DNA from: Polynucleobacter sp. MWH-UH24A
Lineage (GTDB): Bacteria; Pseudomonadota; Gammaproteobacteria; Burkholderiales; Burkholderiaceae
Direction of reading: 5' to 3'
NCBI RefSeq assembly: GCF_018687475.1
Contig: NZ_CP061292.1
Span: 1,550,001 to 1,614,000 of the forward strand
DNA length: 64,000 nucleotides
Numbering within the stretch: the first letter of the stretch is position 1; each line of letters starts with the position of its first letter. Below the pieces are notes generated by a model. The model saw only the letters and a list, made by a program, of their open reading frames with translations. It searched no databases and had not been told where the DNA came from. Both the position numbers and the translations under genes were made by a program. Positions 48,807 to 59,400 of this stretch are shown here, one piece after another.

Positions 48807-49904
48807 TTACCCAGTGGTAATCGCGGCCTCCGCAGCCCGAGCACGCTGATCACGCAAGTCTAGAACTGCAGGGGACTCAAGCTCTTTAGACCAACCATGC
48901 ATATGCTCTAAGGCAATCGCATGCAATGCGGATATGAAATTAGTATCGTCATTTAAGCATGGGATATACCGATACTCTGCACCACCATGCTCATGAAAAA
49001 TTTCCTGACCCTCCATGGCAATTTCCTCCAAAGTCTCTAGACAGTCTGCAGGAAAGCCCGGGCAAACAATATCGATTTGAGGGCAACCCGCTTTTCCAAG
49101 CTCCTCAATCGTCAATGCGGTGTAGGGCTTTAACCACTCTGCGCGACCAAAACGGGACTGAAACGTCACTCGGTAATAGTCTGGCTCCAACCCAAGCGCC
49201 TCGCCCAATAATCGACCTGACTTCAAGCATTCGCAATGGTAAGGGTCGCCTTGCATTAAATTACGTTTAGGCAAGCCATGAAACGACATAACGAGCTTCG
49301 CGCCCTTCGAAAAATCAGGTCGACCATGTTGAGACCAATACGCTTCAATCTGCTGTCGTAAAGACTCAATGTAAGAGGCATGATCATGGTAGTGCTTCAC
49401 GATTCGCAGTTCCGGTTGATTGCGCCAAGTTTGCAGAACTGCGAACACTGCATCAAAGCTTGAAGCGCTCGTAGTGGCTGAGTACTGAGGATACAAAGGT
49501 AATACTAATAGACGCTCCACATTGGCATCTTGAAAACGTTTAAGCGCCTCAGGAATGGATGGCTTGCCATAGCGCATCGCTAGATCCACGATGACATTCG
49601 CGTCCTTGCTCTGAAATCGATCCCGCAAACCTTGAGCCTGCGCTTGTGAATGAACCAAGAGGGGAGAACCTTCTTTTAACCAAATCGAGGCGTATTTTTT
49701 AGCGGATGCGCCACTACGAATTGGCAAGATGATGCCGTGCAAAATGAACCACCACACCACGCGTGGAATTTCAACGACCCGTGGATCCGACAAAAATTGC
49801 TTGAGGTAAGTTTTCACCGCCGCGCGCGTAGGCGCCTCTGGCGTACCAAGATTAATTAGTAAAACGCCAGTACGAGAGGGTCTTAAATGAGGGTTCGTTT
49901 TCAA
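48807..49904 (-). CDS. hemH: Ferrochelatase
   Basis: A 365-residue ferrochelatase that inserts Fe2+ into protoporphyrin IX. Family segments are GVLLINLGTPEAP, YPQYSATTSAS, the metal-site histidine in MSFHGLPKRN, and the glutamate-rich FPADCLETLEEI. The start appears to be TTG at 49904, with a weak GGA upstream; no ATG fits. It lies 15 nt after hrcA, so the two are probably cotranscribed, a common betaproteobacterial order with no known functional reason. Confidence 0.95.
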   Translation of the reverse strand: MKTNPHLRPSRTGVLLINLGTPEAPTRAAVKTYLKQFLSDPRVVEIPRVVWWFILHGIILPIRSGASAKKYASIWLKEGSPLLVHSQAQAQGLRDRFQSKDANVIVDLAMRYGKPSIPEALKRFQDANVERLLVLPLYPQYSATTSASSFDAVFAVLQTWRNQPELRIVKHYHDHASYIESLRQQIEAYWSQHGRPDFSKGAKLVMSFHGLPKRNLMQGDPYHCECLKSGRLLGEALGLEPDYYRVTFQSRFGRAEWLKPYTALTIEELGKAGCPQIDIVCPGFPADCLETLEEIAMEGQEIFHEHGGAEYRYIPCLNDDTNFISALHAIALEHMHGWSKELESPAVLDLRDQRARAAEAAITTG

Positions 49905-49919
49905 CAGTGATCCAAATGA

Positions 49920-50933
49920 TCAAGGTGTGCTCAAAGCACCACTTAATAGCTTCGAAGTAATATCCACAATTGGAATCACGCGATCATACGCCATTCGAGT
50001 GGGCCCAATCACACCCAGTGTTCCGACGACTTGCCCATCCACACTGTAAGGAGCACTAATGACCGCTAGATCCTCATAGGGCAACAACTCGCTTTCGCCG
50101 CCAATAAAGATCTGTATGCCATCAGCATGGCTTGATACATCGAGCAATTGCATCAGCAAGGATTTTTGCTCCAACATATCGAACATTTTCCGTAATTTAC
50201 TTAAATTGGAACTCAACTCACCCACATCGAGTAAGTGGCGCTCTCCAGAAATCACCATATCCGGGTGATTTAAGCCCGTGTCACTCACACCATTGTCGAG
50301 GGCGAGCGCCATTAATCCAGCAATGTCGCCGCGCAAATGATCAAGCTCTGCCCGCAAGCGATTGCGAACCTCGGGAAAACTCTTTCCTGAAAAATGAGTA
50401 TTAATGAAATTACTCGCCTCAGTAAGTTGTGCTGGGCTGTAATCTTGATTGGTCGGCAAGATACGATTTTGCACATCCCCCTCGGGGGTTACCAAAATTA
50501 ACAAAATTTTGCCCTCTCCAAGGCGCAAAAACTCAATATGCTTGAAGATCTGCGAGCGCTTGGGGGTCATGACCACACCCGCAAAATGCGTCAAATTGGA
50601 TAAGAGCTGTGCCGCAGAACTAATCACCTTTTGAGGGGAGTCTGGATAGAGCGATTGCTCAACTTGCTTGGAAGCTAGCTCTTCGAGAGGCCGAATCGTC
50701 AACATCGTATCGACAAAGAGGCGGTAACCCCGTGGGGTTGGAATTCGTCCAGCTGAGGTATGAGGGCTAGTCACTAATCCGAGGTCCTCAAGATCGGCCA
50801 TGACATTCCGAATCGTCGCTGCCGAAAGATCCAACCCTGAAAAGCGTGAAAGGGTCCGCGATCCCACTGGCTGGCCTTCCTCGATATATCTTTCGATTAA
50901 GGTTTTTAGCAGAACTTTTGAGCGATCATCCAT
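49920..50933 (-). CDS. hrcA: Heat-inducible transcription repressor HrcA
   Basis: A 337-residue repressor with an N-terminal winged helix ([41 protein letters not shown]) and the HrcA domain ([28 protein letters not shown]). HrcA normally binds CIRCE to repress groE or dnaK operons. No canonical CIRCE is seen anywhere in this window. It is divergent from nadK across 37 nt. A TAAAAT box at 50944-50949 on the minus strand may be its -10. Confidence 0.96.
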   Translation of the reverse strand: MDDRSKVLLKTLIERYIEEGQPVGSRTLSRFSGLDLSAATIRNVMADLEDLGLVTSPHTSAGRIPTPRGYRLFVDTMLTIRPLEELASKQVEQSLYPDSPQKVISSAAQLLSNLTHFAGVVMTPKRSQIFKHIEFLRLGEGKILLILVTPEGDVQNRILPTNQDYSPAQLTEASNFINTHFSGKSFPEVRNRLRAELDHLRGDIAGLMALALDNGVSDTGLNHPDMVISGERHLLDVGELSSNLSKLRKMFDMLEQKSLLMQLLDVSSHADGIQIFIGGESELLPYEDLAVISAPYSVDGQVVGTLGVIGPTRMAYDRVIPIVDITSKLLSGALSTP

Positions 50934-50935
50934 GA

Positions 50936-50964
50936 TTGGAGTAATTTTATGCCTATGGTTTAAT
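50936..50964 (+). promoter_or_regulatory. Sigma-70-type promoter of nadK abutting the start codon
   Basis: TTGGAG (50936-50941) and TTTAAT (50959-50964) are exactly 17 nt apart, and 6 nt separate the -10 from ATG 50971. No Shine-Dalgarno is present. The site occupies the whole hrcA-nadK gap. Confidence 0.5.
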
Positions 50965-50970
50965 CGTCAT

Positions 50971-51876
50971 ATGTTAAGCCCATCAAGCAAACCCTTGCAG
51001 AAGAAATTTAGGCGTGTAACCCTTGTGGGTAAGCACCAAGCGGAGGGCATTGGGCATCATCTTCAAGAATTAGCCCAAATCCTCACAAATCATGGATGTG
51101 AGCTCAGTATTGAAGCTTCGACTGCCAGCCATTTATCCAGTCACAATTTGCAGGTACTTAAACTGCAGGATTTCCAGAAATCCACGGATTTAGCCGTTAT
51201 TTTGGGGGGTGATGGCACCATGCTCGGTATCGGTCGACAAATTGCCGGATCGGGGGTGCCGCTCCTGGGTATCAATATGGGGCGTTTGGGTTACATGACT
51301 GATATCCCCTTTGAAGACGCCAAAACGGTTCTGCCACCCATGATTGATGGTCACTATGAGATCGATGATCGTTCACTGCTTGAGGCAAGCGTGTGGCGTA
51401 ACAATCAGGAGATTCATCGGGGCTTGGCCTTAAACGATGTGGTCGTTAATCGCTCAGGACTATCGGGAATGGTGGAATTGAAAGTTCATGTCAACGGCTC
51501 ATTCATGTACAACCAGCGCTCTGATGGCCTAATCGTATCTACCCCAACTGGCTCAACCGCATACGCTCTTTCGGCAGGCGGTCCTATCTTGCACCCAAGA
51601 GTTCCGGGGATTGTGCTTGTACCAATCGCCCCCCACGCCCTCTCCAATCGACCCATCGTCTTGGCACAAGAGTCCCAGATTACGATCGAAGTTGCCGGCG
51701 GGCGAGAGGTCATTGTGAACTTTGATATGCAATCATTAACAAAGTTACAAATCGGCGATCGGGTTGAGGTGAAGCGTTCCGATAAATCCATCTGCCTCTT
51801 ACACCCACTGGGGCACAGTGACTACCAGACCCTCAGAGAAAAGTTGCACTGGAACGAGTATCCTTCCACGTTTTAA
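50971..51876 (+). CDS. nadK: NAD kinase
   Basis: A 301-residue kinase making NADP. It has the GGDGTMLGIGR motif, INMGRLGYMTDI, NRSGLSGMVELKV and the TPTGSTAYALSAGGPI segment. The ATG at 50971 is chosen; the open frame further upstream runs through hrcA antisense and is not conserved. It is divergent from hrcA and followed after 15 nt by recN, a frequent nadK-recN pairing. Confidence 0.96.
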   Translation: MLSPSSKPLQKKFRRVTLVGKHQAEGIGHHLQELAQILTNHGCELSIEASTASHLSSHNLQVLKLQDFQKSTDLAVILGGDGTMLGIGRQIAGSGVPLLGINMGRLGYMTDIPFEDAKTVLPPMIDGHYEIDDRSLLEASVWRNNQEIHRGLALNDVVVNRSGLSGMVELKVHVNGSFMYNQRSDGLIVSTPTGSTAYALSAGGPILHPRVPGIVLVPIAPHALSNRPIVLAQESQITIEVAGGREVIVNFDMQSLTKLQIGDRVEVKRSDKSICLLHPLGHSDYQTLREKLHWNEYPSTF

Positions 51877-51891
51877 TCTGAGTCAATCAAC

Positions 51892-53556
51892 ATGCTTCAA
51901 TCATTAGCATTGCGCGATTTTGTGATTGTGGATCACCTCGAGCTTGATTTTGGTTCGGGCTTTAGTGTTTTAACTGGTGAGACCGGTGCCGGTAAATCAA
52001 TTTTGCTTGATGCTCTAGCCTTAGCCTTGGGGGAGCGTGCCGATACTAGTCAAATTCGCGAAGGCTGCCAACGCGCAGAGATTTCAGCAATTTTTCAGGT
52101 TGAGGAGCATTTACAAGAGGAAATTGCTGCATGGTTACATGAAGCGGATTTTCCACTCGAGGATGACCATCGCATTGTGATCAAACGCAGTATGGATCAT
52201 TCTGGTCGTAGTAAGGCCTACATTAATGGTGGTGCTGCGTCTTTAAATCAATTACGCGAGCTGGGTGATCGTCTCGTCGACATTCACGGGCAACACGCAC
52301 ACCAACTGCTTCTCAAGACTGGCGCGCAACGAGAATTGCTCGATCGACATGCCAATCTGCATGACCAAGCTGCAAAAGTGGCGCAAGCGTATCAGCTGAT
52401 GAATGCTACTTCAAAGCAATTACAGCAAGCAGAAGCTGCAGGGGCTGATTTACAACGCGAACAAGAACGTCTTCAGTGGCAGCTCGATGAACTCAATGAA
52501 ATTGCACCGCAAGCACACGAGTGGGGGGAAATCCAAACGTCGCATGCTCGACTCGCAAATGCCGCCAAAATTATTCAAGGGATTGAGCTTGCGATTGATC
52601 ACTTGAGTGATGCTGAGAATTCGATTGAGTCACAACTCAATCGGGTACAGCATACGATTGATGATTTAGTCAAACATGACGCAAATTTAAGTGAGATCAA
52701 TGAAAGCCTTAGTAACGCTCAAATCCAGATTGACGAGGCAATTCATGGATTAAATCGATATCGACAAAAAATGGATTTGGATCCAGATCGCCTTGCAGAG
52801 CTCGAAGCCCGAATGCAGGTTCTTCATACCGCGGCCAGAAAATACAAAGTCAACCCCGATCAGTTACCAGATCTCTGGATCAGCTCTCAAGAAAAATTAG
52901 CAGCATTCACGGCAGCACAAGATATCGAATCCCTTCGTCAGAAACTCAAGATTCAAGAGTCCGATTTTCTAAAACTTGCCAAGGATTTATCAACGCGTCG
53001 TCAGCAGGCAGCGATGGAGCTCGGTCAAGCTGTCAGCGACGCAATGCAGCGCCTAGCAATGTCGGGCGGTCAGCTGCAAGTGCTAGTTAGCCCAACTGAA
53101 GCGAGCCGCTATGGAATCGATCAAATTGAGTTTCTGATTGCTGCCCACAGTGGCAGTACTCCAAAGCCTTTGGCTAAAGTTGCCTCTGGTGGGGAATTAG
53201 CCCGTATTAGCTTAGCTATTAGCGTGATTACCAGTAAAGCGAGTTTCACCCCAACCCTCATCTTTGATGAAGTGGATTCCGGTATTGGAGGCGCGGTGGC
53301 TCAAACCGTTGGCGAGCTTTTGAAGCAACTGGGAGGGTCCCATCAAATCCTTTGCGTTACCCATCTAGCCCAAGTTGCGGCTCAAGGCGATCATCATTTC
53401 AAGGTTAGCAAACAACCGTTGGATGGTAAAACGCATTCGGATGTGAAAAGTTTAGGTCGCCAAGAGCGAATTGAAGAAATCGCTCGGATGCTTGGTGGCA
53501 CAACGATTACTGATACCACGCGTCGACACGCGAGAGAATTACTAGGACAAACCTAA
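51892..53556 (+). CDS. recN: DNA repair protein RecN
   Basis: A 554-residue SMC-like ATPase for double-strand break repair. Walker A is TGETGAGKSILLDAL, a long coiled-coil central part (about residues 150-370) follows, then the signature KVASGGELARISLA and Walker B LIFDEVDSGIGG. The conserved DIHGQHAHQLLL is present. It is downstream of nadK. Its stop is 6 nt from that of convergent glnE. No LexA box was recognised upstream. Confidence 0.96.
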   Translation: MLQSLALRDFVIVDHLELDFGSGFSVLTGETGAGKSILLDALALALGERADTSQIREGCQRAEISAIFQVEEHLQEEIAAWLHEADFPLEDDHRIVIKRSMDHSGRSKAYINGGAASLNQLRELGDRLVDIHGQHAHQLLLKTGAQRELLDRHANLHDQAAKVAQAYQLMNATSKQLQQAEAAGADLQREQERLQWQLDELNEIAPQAHEWGEIQTSHARLANAAKIIQGIELAIDHLSDAENSIESQLNRVQHTIDDLVKHDANLSEINESLSNAQIQIDEAIHGLNRYRQKMDLDPDRLAELEARMQVLHTAARKYKVNPDQLPDLWISSQEKLAAFTAAQDIESLRQKLKIQESDFLKLAKDLSTRRQQAAMELGQAVSDAMQRLAMSGGQLQVLVSPTEASRYGIDQIEFLIAAHSGSTPKPLAKVASGGELARISLAISVITSKASFTPTLIFDEVDSGIGGAVAQTVGELLKQLGGSHQILCVTHLAQVAAQGDHHFKVSKQPLDGKTHSDVKSLGRQERIEEIARMLGGTTITDTTRRHARELLGQT

Positions 53557-53562
53557 AGTCAA

Positions 53563-56376
53563 TTAAATCGGTTGCGAGGGCGCACCAAATACCGTCTCCC
53601 AAAGTTTGGTCACAGACGCTTTCGCTTGAGCAAAATCAGGGTGCTCGTGAATAGATACTCGGATTTTTTCTGCTCCATCGAGACGCAATCGATGTTGTTG
53701 GGCCCGAAACATTCGGTAGGCATTACCAATTTCAATCGCATCCATCTCAGAAATCAACTGATGCTTTGCGGCAATTCCTAAAAGCGCAATATTACCTAGA
53801 TTGCCTAATAAATCAAGATACTGCCGTGCATATGCCAAAACCAAATACTGAACAATGAATTCAATATCGACCATCCCTCCAGGATCGTGCTTTAGATCAA
53901 AATCATTGGATGCATTCGGATGACCAGCGTGGACCTTGTGGCGCATTTCAATAATTTCATGCTTGAGATCGGATTGATTTCGCTCATGGGCAAGAACTTC
54001 CTTACGAATCTCTTCAAATTGGGCCCCCACCCTTGGGTCGCCAGCAGCAAAGCGTGCTCGAGAAATGGCTTGATGTTCCCACACCCAGGCAGCGTTATCA
54101 CCCTCACGCAATTGATAACGTCGAAAGGAATCAAGGCTGGTCACCAAAAATCCTGCGGCTCCATTAGGGCGCAGCCGAGTATCAATCTCAAATAAAGTTC
54201 CAGCGGCAGTCAAGGTGGTTAACCAATTAATCATGCGTTTACCAAGCACGGAATAAATCTCTTGAGCGGCATAGTCTGTTGGTGACGCGTCATATAAAAA
54301 CACTAAATCGAGATCCGAGGCATAGCCCAATTCTTTACCGCCCAACTTGCCATAGGCAATTACTGCAAACGGGGGTTGATGTTGAGGATCCAAACCAAAT
54401 TTATTGGCGACCGATGGCCATACACGCTCATAGGTTGCCTGCAAAATCAAATCCGCAAGTGCGGATAAGCGATCACTGACCCGCTCGGTGCTTAAACCCT
54501 CGGGAGCACCAATGCCTAAATCGGCCAAGAGAATTAAAAAAGTTTCTGTGTGATGCGTTACCCGTAGGATATCCATCGCATGATCTGGGCTCGCCTGATC
54601 GGCAAGGGCATCATCTAAACGAAGATCAAGATTTGCCTTTACTTTGCTCCAATAACTCTCGGGATCGTGAATGAGTTCAGATTGAGCATTAGCTGATAGC
54701 AAGTCGTCCAATAAATGTGGATGCCTTGCTAAATATTGGGCAGCCCACTGCGAGGCATTGAGAAGCATCAATACCTGTTGCAAGGCATTAGAATTCTCGG
54801 CCAAAATCGATAGATAGGCGCTGCGGCGACAAATCGCTTCCAAGAGATCAAAAAATCGCAAGAGGGTTTGATCCATATCAGCTGGATGATCTGCCTCAAT
54901 ATCATTTGCAGCCTTTTTTAAGAGGCTCCGTATTGTCAACCGACTTTTTTCTGGTAGCGATTTTGCCCGTGAGCTCTCTTGCCATGCGTCCCAGCGCTCA
55001 TTGGCTTTTGGAAATAAAGCGGCATTGGGTTGCCAGCTCACATCACTGGCATCAATTTGTAAACGGGTACTTTCGTCTAAAGCAAAGGCTTTTTCAAAAC
55101 AGCGTGCCACCTGATTTTGGTGATTGGTCAGCGCACCCATGAACTCCTCAAGATTGCCCTCTTGATTGGGGCCTGCCATGGCTTGCGCTAATTGCATTCT
55201 CGCATCATCATTTTCAGGTAAATAATGTGTCTGCTGATCTTCCCAAATCTGTATCCGATGTTCTAAGCGCCTTAAGAACACATAAGCAGATTTAAGGGTC
55301 TGAATTTCTTCTGCGTTCATCAGCCCGCCTTCTTGAAGCCGATCTAAGACCTCTAGCGTTGGGCGAATTCGTAAGCGCGGATCAGTTCCGCCTCGCATTA
55401 ACTGGAACATCTGAGCTAAAAATTCGATCTCACGAATTCCACCGCGGCCCAATTTAATATCGCGTGATCGTCCACTGCGTTGATTGCTTCGCTTATCCGC
55501 TTCTCGTTGAATTTGTGCATGCAACTCTCGAATGGCTGCAATCACACCGTAATCCAAATGGCGCCGATAAATAAACGGTCGAATAATTTGCTCAAGCCCC
55601 TTCTCGCATCGAACATAATCAGGGTGTGAGATCGAGGGATAAATCATACGGCCCTTAATCCAAGCGTAACGCTCCCATTCACGCCCTTGGACGAACAGAT
55701 ACTCTTCGAGCATTTCTAGACTACAAACCAGTGGGCCAGAATCGCCATTGGGACGCAAGCGCATATCTACTCGAAATACAAATCCATAAGCATCATGCTC
55801 TGAGATGATTTTAATTAGGCGGCGACCCAGCTTTGTAAACCACTCGTGGTTTGAAATTGAGTTTGCTCCATGTTGGGTCTCACCCTCCTCTTCATACAAA
55901 AAGATCAAATCGATATCAGAGGATAGATTGAGTTCTCGACCACCTAATTTACCCATGCCAACAATTAAAAATGGAAGCTCATAATCTTCCGTCCGGGCCC
56001 AGGGCAAACCAAAGCGCGCTTGTAAATCAGCTCGAACATAGCGCACCGTAAGGCTAACTGCTTGCTCGGCAAAATAACTTAGGGATTGAGTCACCTCCGA
56101 TAAAGAGGCGATTCCATTGAGGTCTCGGCAACCAATCCAAAGCATTAACTGTTGACGACTCAACCGGAGCTGACTCATGAGCGCTGCCTCATCGAGCGCT
56201 CCATTATCTAAATCCTGACTTATTGGCAAGAGCAGCTGATCAATCTGATTCGTATCGACCGGCGTATGGATGCGCTCCCCCAGCCAATCTCGCCAATCGG
56301 GATGGGCACTTAGCCAGCGATTTGCATAGACGGAGTTTTTCTCCAGAAAAGAAAGGGCATCTTCATTGGAAACCAT
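53563..56376 (-). CDS. glnE: Bifunctional glutamine synthetase adenylyltransferase/deadenylase
   Basis: A 937-residue GlnE that switches glutamine synthetase by adenylylation. Two nucleotidyltransferase domains are visible: GGRELNLSSDIDLIFLY (N-terminal, adenylyl-removing) and GGKELGYASDLDLVFLYD (C-terminal, adenylylating), joined by helices with GLREIEFLAQMFQL-like segments (RGGIREIEF, GGMVDIEF). Length is typical. TAAGAT lies 5 nt before the ATG. glnA and glnB are not in the window. It is divergent from yhdP. Confidence 0.96.
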   Translation of the reverse strand: MVSNEDALSFLEKNSVYANRWLSAHPDWRDWLGERIHTPVDTNQIDQLLLPISQDLDNGALDEAALMSQLRLSRQQLMLWIGCRDLNGIASLSEVTQSLSYFAEQAVSLTVRYVRADLQARFGLPWARTEDYELPFLIVGMGKLGGRELNLSSDIDLIFLYEEEGETQHGANSISNHEWFTKLGRRLIKIISEHDAYGFVFRVDMRLRPNGDSGPLVCSLEMLEEYLFVQGREWERYAWIKGRMIYPSISHPDYVRCEKGLEQIIRPFIYRRHLDYGVIAAIRELHAQIQREADKRSNQRSGRSRDIKLGRGGIREIEFLAQMFQLMRGGTDPRLRIRPTLEVLDRLQEGGLMNAEEIQTLKSAYVFLRRLEHRIQIWEDQQTHYLPENDDARMQLAQAMAGPNQEGNLEEFMGALTNHQNQVARCFEKAFALDESTRLQIDASDVSWQPNAALFPKANERWDAWQESSRAKSLPEKSRLTIRSLLKKAANDIEADHPADMDQTLLRFFDLLEAICRRSAYLSILAENSNALQQVLMLLNASQWAAQYLARHPHLLDDLLSANAQSELIHDPESYWSKVKANLDLRLDDALADQASPDHAMDILRVTHHTETFLILLADLGIGAPEGLSTERVSDRLSALADLILQATYERVWPSVANKFGLDPQHQPPFAVIAYGKLGGKELGYASDLDLVFLYDASPTDYAAQEIYSVLGKRMINWLTTLTAAGTLFEIDTRLRPNGAAGFLVTSLDSFRRYQLREGDNAAWVWEHQAISRARFAAGDPRVGAQFEEIRKEVLAHERNQSDLKHEIIEMRHKVHAGHPNASNDFDLKHDPGGMVDIEFIVQYLVLAYARQYLDLLGNLGNIALLGIAAKHQLISEMDAIEIGNAYRMFRAQQHRLRLDGAEKIRVSIHEHPDFAQAKASVTKLWETVFGAPSQPI

Positions 56377-56433
56377 ACCTTATCTTAATCGCTACTAGCC
56401 CAATCAATGAAGGGTATCGGATAATGGATCCCA

Positions 56434-59400
56434 ATGACCGAAAAAAAGTATCCGCTGCGTTTTAAAGACCTCCTTACCATGCGGCCCGATGCCGCTTCGT
56501 GGGTACGTTGGTCGCGTCGCCTCGCAATCTTAATTCTCGTTATAGGCGCTCTAATTGTTCTTGGACACCTGGTCATCCGATTTATTGTTTGGCCACAACT
56601 AGAAACCTCAAAACCGGCGGTTGAAAAGTTATTGTCCAAGCGCATTGGGATTGAGGTCAAAATGAATGAGCTCAATGTGTACTGGGAAGGGATACGTCCA
56701 GTCTTTGATATCCGCGACCTAGAATTTGTGGTCGATGCTAATCGCAATCCGTCTGCCATTTCCGATAAACCCTATTTAAAAATTGCAGAGATCCGCGGAG
56801 AACTTAGTTGGTCATCGTTTTATCACCTTAAGCCCTATTTCACTAAATTACACGCCAGTAATGCTGTGATTCAAGTCACACGTGACTCACAAAAACGTTT
56901 ATACGTAGCCGGCATTCTTGCTGGGGATGGTGGTGATGAGTTCCATCTTGAAAATTGGTTATTCAAGCAAGGTGATTTAAAGCTTACCGATATCAACATT
57001 CTGTGGAAAGATTTTTCAAAGTCCAAAGCCGATGCCGCTGATCTGCGGATCGAATCGATGCAGCTGCAAAATGGAATTCGACAACACGAACTGGATGCAG
57101 CACTCTACAGCCCATGGCATCAAGGCAAATTAAGCCTCTTCGGAAAATTTTCCCATCGCTTTGGTGGACAAGCAGGTTATTGGCGTGATTGGCTTGGCGA
57201 TTTTCAATGGGAAGTCCAGCAACTCGATCTTGGGCAATTTAGTCGTGATTTTGAGATTCCATTTAAACAACTAAGCGGTGTTTTGGACTCCTCGGGATCC
57301 ATTGCTCTAAATAAAGGTATCCCAGATGGCGGACAGTTCAAGCTTGCAATCGAGCAACCTGTTTTTCAACAATCAAAGAGTAATCAAGCACTTGAATTTG
57401 GTCGCCTCGAAATGGAAGCGAAGCAATTTACATCTGGGAAGTTTATTTCGTTGGGTGTTCAGCGGTTTGCCTGGTTAAATAAGAATCAAAAGCGAGGAAG
57501 CGCAATGGAGTCCCTAGCGCCCATGACATTTGGTTGGCAGGCTCCTAAGCGCGATGATGAGCTTGAAAAGTTTTCGTTCTCATCTGCAAAAATAAGCCTC
57601 GAAAACCTTAGCCTGTTTGCGATGAATTTGCCCATTCCCAATCGCATTCGTCAGATGTTAGAGCAGGCTGAGCCACGCGGTGAACTTCTCGATGTCGATA
57701 TTACGTGGGCCGAGTCAAAATCCAATATTCCCTTAATCGGCGGTCTCTTAAGTGGCCAAGGCCCTAAATTTAATATCACGGGCGCTTTAAATCAGATCAG
57801 CGTTAAGGGTTACCGTGACATCATCCCCAGCATTAGTAATTTAAGCGGGAAAATTATCACCAATCAAAACCAAGGCAGTCTTAAGCTCAATTCACAAAAC
57901 TTGGGATTAGTGATTACTGATTTTTTAGCTGAACCGCGCCTACAGTTCGATAGCGCAAGCGGAGGACTTACCTGGTCATTAAAAAATAAGCAATGGCAAA
58001 TCGGATTTGATCAGCTCTCTGTTAGTAATCCTGATATCGCAGTAATCGCCAATGGCAATTATCTGATCGGTAAAGAAAAAACGCCTGATACTTTGGATCT
58101 AAGCATTCAATTTCCGAGAGGAAAGGCGGGAACCATCTACCGCTATCTTCCTGCTGAAATGTCTAGGGATGCCCGCACCTATATTGAAAAAGCCTTTGTT
58201 ACTGGCGACATTAACAATGGCAGCCTCAGAATTAAAGGGGACCCTAATTTAGCGCCTTATGATGCCTCAGGAACCGGTGAATTCTCATTAAATTTGCCAA
58301 TCTCAAAAACAGTTTTTCGACCAGCCCCTCTCTTTCCTTCCACAAAAGGCAGTTGGCCTGAATTGACTGAAGTGAGCGGTTTGGTTTCCATGCAACAAGC
58401 CAAACTGATGGTGACCATCAAAGATGCTCGCTATCAAAGTCTACAAATTCAGAGTGTCAACGCAGAAATTCCGAACGTTTCGAGCGCAAAGGCCGTCCTC
58501 AATCTCAAAGGAAACATTTCGGGCCCGACTAATGAAATGATGGACTATCTTAGAACAACACCAGTCCTTCTATCTCGTCCAGAACTAGCAAAAAACCTGA
58601 AGTTATCCGGGCCCGCAAAACTCGATTTAGAACTTCTTTTACCCTTACAAAATACCGACGATCTCAAATTAAATGCTCTACTGAACTTAGACAATAACGT
58701 CGTCGTGTGGTCTGATCTTGCTCCTTTTAATCAGGTACGAGGGACTGTTCGCATCACTGAAGACTTGCCCCGCTTTGAACAGGTAAGCGCTGAATTTTTT
58801 GGTGGAACAGTCAACATGCGCTACAACACAGCGCAATCCCAAACCAAACAAGAACTGTATGACCTCAATGGAACAATTGATCTAGATCGTCTTGAACGTC
58901 ACTATGCCAATCAAGTAGGCCGTCAATCTCAACAACTCCTAAAGGCATTAGATGGCAAGGCTGGATTTAAAGGCAGGCTTGCCATTACCAGTAAATCAAC
59001 GGATCTCAATCTCAACCTAGATCTCAGCGGTTTAAGTACCACCCTCCCCGAACCTCTTAGCATCAAAAGGGGTAACAAACTAAATGGGGTTTTTCGATAT
59101 CAATCCACTACTAGCGAGGGAACATCGAAGGGGACTGCGCAATGGTCAGCACAAATTGGAAAAATAATTACCTTACAGGGAAAACAGGGGGCCGACGGCA
59201 TTGTGGCGCATGGAATTGGAGTTGGGGCTACGGCCATCATTCCTGATCGAGGCCTTGGCCTCAATGTGCAAGCCAATGATCTCAATATTGATGCTTGGCA
59301 CCGTCTTTTGTTTCCGAGCGGAGCAAGTAATCGCACTAATAAAACTCCTCCCATAGCTAACTCTGAGAATAGTGCCGATGGCCTTCGCATCGTTACTGCA

